A DNA stretch of 64,000 nt from Allomyces arbusculus (lineage: Eukaryota > Blastocladiomycota > Blastocladiomycetes > Blastocladiales > Blastocladiaceae). A program made the translations under genes and the position numbers. This document shows positions 63,132-64,000 of the stretch, piece after piece. The notes beneath the pieces were generated by a model. That model saw only the letters and a program-made list of their open reading frames with translations. It had not been told where the DNA came from and made no database searches. Numbering within the stretch: the first letter of the stretch is position 1; the number at the start of each line of letters is the position of its first letter. The stretch spans positions 310,001 to 374,000 of the forward strand of contig JADHYV010000008.1 in NCBI GenBank assembly GCA_027604705.1. Reading direction: 5' to 3'.

Positions 63132-64000
63132 ATGCCCGACGTGCAGTTCACGGCGCGCCCCAACGAGCGCGCCGATTACGAGGCCTGGTTCGTCGCGCAC
63201 GGCGGGTCCGTCGCCGCCGACGCCATCCCCGTCGACGGCGCGTCCGCCTTCTTCCGGCAGTCGGGCCAGCCCAACGACGTGCTCTCGTCCGTCTGGCGCC
63301 TCGCCAACCGCACGGCCTCGCCGTCGGTCCTGCGCTTCTCCGACTTTTGCATCGCCGCCAACTTGCTCCTGCAACTCGCGCGCGGCCAGCTCGCGAGCCC
63401 GCCCGTGACCTTGCCGCCGGCATTTGCGCGCGATGCTGACAGGTTCGCCGCGGCCCCCGTCGCGCCTGCCGCGCAGCAGCCGACGCCGTTCGATTTACCT
63501 GCGGCGACCACCGCGCCCAAGCCCAAAGCGCCCGTCGCCGACTTGCTCGTGCTCGATAGCGACAGCGACGACGGTGCGCCGATCCTGTCCACACGCGCGC
63601 CACCCGCGACACGGGCGCCGCTCGACGTGCAGCGCACGGGGATGCGTAATGGCAGTGTATCGCGTGCATCGACGCTGGCACCCGCGGCTCCGTCGTCGGC
63701 GACGGGGTCGTCGATTGCGCCGTTATCTGCGCAGCGCACGGGCGCGTCGGTCACGGCCGCGCCGCGTGCCGTGCCCGCGGCACGCGCCATGTCGGTCGCC
63801 GGGTTCGACCCGTTGCCCGCACGGCCCGCGTCGGGCGCCGGGACGCGGTCGGTCGCGACGCCGCCGCCGTCGACGTTTGGTGGGGCACCAGGCGCAGTGG
63901 CATCGACGACGGCGTGGGCGATTCCGGCCGACAAGCAGGCGCTGTACGGCGGGTACTTCAACAATGTCGACCAGGACGGCAAGGGTTTTGCGACGGGTAC
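63132..64000 (+). CDS. EH-domain endocytic adaptor (Ede1/Eps15/Pan1 type), 5' part
   Basis: Open frame from the ATG at 63132 to the window end (289 codons, no stop). Residues about 10-95 read as a first EH domain: FFRQSGQPNDVLSSVWRLAN matches the EH core FLxxSGLPxxVLxxIWxLAD, and RFSDFCIAANLLLQLARGQL the last helix. Its loop lacks the Ca2+-binding acids (ANRTASPSVLRF). A linker of about 165 residues rich in Ala, Pro and Thr follows, with DLLVLDSDSDD. Then a second EH domain begins (AIPADKQALYGGYFNNVDQD, then GKGFATG). EH domains bind NPF motifs in endocytic proteins, and tandem EHs point to Ede1, Pan1 or Eps15; End3 and intersectin cannot be excluded. The second domain is cut by the window edge. 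Confidence 0.75.
   Translation, partial: MPDVQFTARPNERADYEAWFVAHGGSVAADAIPVDGASAFFRQSGQPNDVLSSVWRLANRTASPSVLRFSDFCIAANLLLQLARGQLASPPVTLPPAFARDADRFAAAPVAPAAQQPTPFDLPAATTAPKPKAPVADLLVLDSDSDDGAPILSTRAPPATRAPLDVQRTGMRNGSVSRASTLAPAAPSSATGSSIAPLSAQRTGASVTAAPRAVPAARAMSVAGFDPLPARPASGAGTRSVATPPPSTFGGAPGAVASTTAWAIPADKQALYGGYFNNVDQDGKGFATG

Overview
The window is nuclear DNA of a small-genomed eukaryote, most likely a zoospore-forming early-diverging fungus (Blastocladiomycota or a chytrid relative). It is GC- and CpG-rich. Genes are dense and carry short introns, mostly about 60-130 bp, with GTACGT/GTGCGT-type donors and TAG/CAG acceptors. Three genes point to this placement: a motile-cilium protein (CFAP263/CCDC113) implies a flagellated stage, RIB7 is the fungal-type riboflavin reductase, and FMP27 has the fungal form of the family. 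The species assignment is inference. No rRNA, tRNA or CRISPR array was seen.

Left part (1-23 kb): the 5' part of a Bmp/PnrA-domain receptor-like gene running off the left edge; an AT-richer, CpG-depleted degenerate repeat (about 1.7-3.55 kb); an F-box/LRR-type protein; V-ATPase subunit G (VMA10); an unrecognised helical protein; the cohesin loader SCC2/NIPBL; an orphan four-helix membrane protein; a metallothionein-like Cys-rich protein; an ankyrin-NUDIX NADH pyrophosphatase (NPY1/NUDT12 type); and a PH-domain protein. A gene-poor 2.7 kb stretch follows.

Centre (25.8-46.9 kb): the large bridge-like lipid-transfer protein FMP27/Hobbit (six exons, about 2758 aa) is divergent from a CDC25-type RasGEF. 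Next come a multi-exon LRR protein, a Rap-GAP, CFAP263, a DUF98/chorismate-lyase-like protein and the Golgi Qc-SNARE BET1.

Right part (47-64 kb): mitochondrial 3-hydroxyacyl-CoA dehydrogenase with a 21-nt microexon, an orphan membrane protein, RIB7, a PrxQ/Dot5-type peroxiredoxin with a long histone-H1-like tail, a probably damaged MND1-like meiotic gene, a second F-box/LRR-type protein, cytosolic seryl-tRNA synthetase, and the 5' end of an EH-domain endocytic protein cut by the right edge.

The genes do not form one pathway. Two themes recur: small-GTPase signalling (RasGEF and Rap-GAP within 8 kb) and membrane traffic or contact sites (FMP27, BET1, EH protein, VMA10). Exon joins below were worked out by eye from reading-frame continuity and GT/AG signals. 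Where a join could not be fixed, the entry says so.
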